From contig CBDAUD010000001.1 of assembly GCA_965200485.1 (NCBI GenBank), positions 1,054,001 through 1,118,000 of the forward strand: a DNA stretch of 64,000 nucleotides. Direction: 5' to 3'. A program made the translations under genes and the position numbers. Shown piece after piece: positions 62,927 to 64,000 of the stretch. The DNA comes from JAAXHH01 sp965200485. GTDB taxonomy: Bacteria; JAAXHH01. How positions within the stretch are numbered: position 1 is the stretch's first letter; every line of letters begins with the position of its first letter. The notes beneath the pieces were generated by a model, which was given only the letters and a program-made list of their open reading frames with translations, did not search any database and had not been told where the DNA came from.

Positions 62927-63379
62927 ATGCCTGAGACAAGCGCTTTCGTCATACGTGAAATGACGACAGAGCATCTACCCCTGGTATTGGCGATCGAACA
63001 GGCTTCCTATCCCGCACCTTGGCCCGAAGTGGCGTTTTCAAACGAGATGGCGTCGGACGTTTCCATAACCATCGTCGCCATGGAAGGGGAGGCTGTTGCC
63101 GGGTTTCTGGTGGGGTGGATCGCGGCGGACCAGGTGCACTTGGCCAACATCGCCGTGCACGCCGGTCACCGGCGTCGGGGCATCGGAAACGGTATGATGG
63201 CGTGGCTTCTGGAGGAGGCGGTTCGACGGGGATGCACCACCGCCACCCTGGAAGTTCGCGACTCCAACCGCGCCGCCCGTATGATGTACAGACAGTTGGG
63301 ATACAGCGCGGTCGCCCTTCGAAGGGCCTACTATACAAATCCGACAGAAGATGCCGTCGTCATGGTGAAGACGCTGTGA
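62927..63379 (+). CDS. rimI: Ribosomal-protein-S18-alanine N-acetyltransferase
   Basis: A 150-residue GNAT acetyltransferase. VIREMTTEHLPLVLAIEQ, LANIAVHAGHRRRGIG with the acetyl-CoA loop RRRGIGNGMM (about residues 84-93), LEVRDSNRAARMMYRQLGY and the final YYTNPTEDAVVM fit RimI. It is coupled to tsaB (4-base spacing), a common arrangement. It acetylates ribosomal protein S18 in E. coli; the target here is assumed. Confidence 0.9.
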   Translation: MPETSAFVIREMTTEHLPLVLAIEQASYPAPWPEVAFSNEMASDVSITIVAMEGEAVAGFLVGWIAADQVHLANIAVHAGHRRRGIGNGMMAWLLEEAVRRGCTTATLEVRDSNRAARMMYRQLGYSAVALRRAYYTNPTEDAVVMVKTL

Positions 63380-63418
63380 TTCGTTGATGGGACGTTCGAA
63401 TCAACCTGTCGTGCTTGG

Positions 63419-63579
63419 TGTCAAGTAAGCTGTCAAATAACGTGTCAAATAAGCTCGATGAATCAATTTAAATCTTGCTTTTATCGAGTATAAATCGTTA
63501 ATTAAAAGTAACTTGTGGAACCGTCATACATTGTCAAATAAGCTGTCAAGTAAGCCGTCAAATAACGTGTCAATTAGAG
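63419..63579 (+). repeat. Two 12-bp iteron arrays before the second Fic gene
   Basis: Units close to TGTCAAATAAGC occur three times in tandem at 63419-63454 and four times at 63532-63579, with 77 AT-rich bases between. The second array ends at the Fic leader GTTCAATATGAA. Repeats of identical length on both sides suggest binding sites or a duplicated stretch. Confidence 0.75.
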
Positions 63580-63585
63580 TTCAAT

Positions 63586-64000
63586 ATGAACTGGGATCGT
63601 TTTAATTTCGAATACGTCCTGGATGAACGGGAACTGTTTACCGATCTCATAGCGATCGAAGCCTACAAACAGGCTTCCCTGAATCTGATTTGCCCTCAGG
63701 AGTGGCGGGACCAGCTGGACCGGTTGAACAGAGTGCGTGCGGTTCACGGAACAACGGCCATCGAAGGAAACCCGCTTTCTGAAGATGAGGTTTCCAGGCA
63801 AATGGAATTTATGGAAGAGAACACGGTGGAAGAGAAACAGTCCTCCGCAACAAAAGAACAGCTGCAGGTACGAAACGCTGGCGAGGCACAGTCTTGGGTA
63901 AGAGAACGCTTCAATCCTGGCAGTCGTCCCCTTGACTTGGAAGACATCCTAAGGCTGCATGAAATGATCACGCAAGATTCCGATACGGTGGACAATACTC
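63586..64000 (+). CDS. Fic-family protein, partial
   Basis: Runs off the right edge; 138 residues are visible and the frame is open throughout. MNWDRFNFEYVLDERELFT is followed by VRAVHGTTAIEGNPLSEDE, which holds the class II Fic inhibitory helix (Thr56, Glu60-Gly61-Asn62). The region 110-130 (DLEDILRLHEMIT) is the start of the Fic domain; the catalytic HPF motif lies beyond the window. The start context is identical to the Fic gene at 57610 and no strong ribosome site is seen. It may belong to a paralogous set of Fic proteins in this genome. Confidence 0.8.
   Translation, partial: MNWDRFNFEYVLDERELFTDLIAIEAYKQASLNLICPQEWRDQLDRLNRVRAVHGTTAIEGNPLSEDEVSRQMEFMEENTVEEKQSSATKEQLQVRNAGEAQSWVRERFNPGSRPLDLEDILRLHEMITQDSDTVDNT

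Noticed and set aside
63419..63579. CRISPR array
   Set aside because: Units are 12 bp, degenerate and without unique spacers; no cas gene is present.

Overview
The window is a bacterial chromosome segment with high GC overall and several AT-richer islands. Tat signals, lipoprotein signals, a LolA-like domain fused to an M16 peptidase and a MurA homologue point to a Gram-negative cell. The mix of mandelate racemase/enolase-superfamily, PQQ-dehydrogenase, CBM9-like, Ldh_2, SMP-30 and SSS-symporter genes around housekeeping genes resembles large genomes of uncultured heterotrophs such as Latescibacterota or Gemmatimonadota. That placement is inference; there is no rRNA or tRNA gene here to anchor it.

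Layout: 0-14.6 kb holds a lipoprotein fragment, dnaE, serA, pdxJ, a catalytic/non-catalytic M16 peptidase pair, an ornithine-carbamoyltransferase-family gene, a PQQ dehydrogenase and an enolase-superfamily dehydratase. At 14.9-18 kb are a PD-(D/E)XK nuclease, a 2H phosphoesterase and murA. At 18-20.9 kb are two poorly characterised carbohydrate-type genes. At 20.9-28.6 kb lies an apparent defence island: an OLD-like ATPase with a truncated TOPRIM partner, two unknown proteins, a decayed second copy of the ATPase 3' end, and a 1381-residue protein joining a HigA-type HTH, an Mrr-like nuclease and a helical-repeat region, preceded by palindromic operators. At 28.6-31.4 kb are an ANKH/MATE-like membrane protein and a Tat-exported class V aminotransferase.

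At 31.5-35.9 kb a second AT-richer island carries a three-gene operon: a compact SF1 helicase, a 742-residue protein ending in an AlkB dioxygenase domain, and a SAM methyltransferase. It has a good sigma70-type promoter with a palindrome between the -35 and -10. I recognise the domains but not the combination, and it is the best candidate for an undescribed system.

From 36 kb the genes are metabolic and envelope-related: SMP-30 and SSS symporter, an FtsX/MacB-type permease, PrsW and zinc-ribbon RDD proteins, a Tat-exported HisC-like enzyme, metH, ogt, an SGNH hydrolase, a PaoABC-like molybdenum hydroxylase operon with a small four-cysteine protein, a class I fumarase, a Fic protein, CBM9-like proteins, an Ldh_2 dehydrogenase, yggT-tsaB-rimI and a second Fic protein cut by the right edge.

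A recurrent theme is short degenerate tandem arrays (units of 9-18 bp, different at each locus) in most gaps of the metabolic regions, several of them running across the stop codon of the preceding gene.
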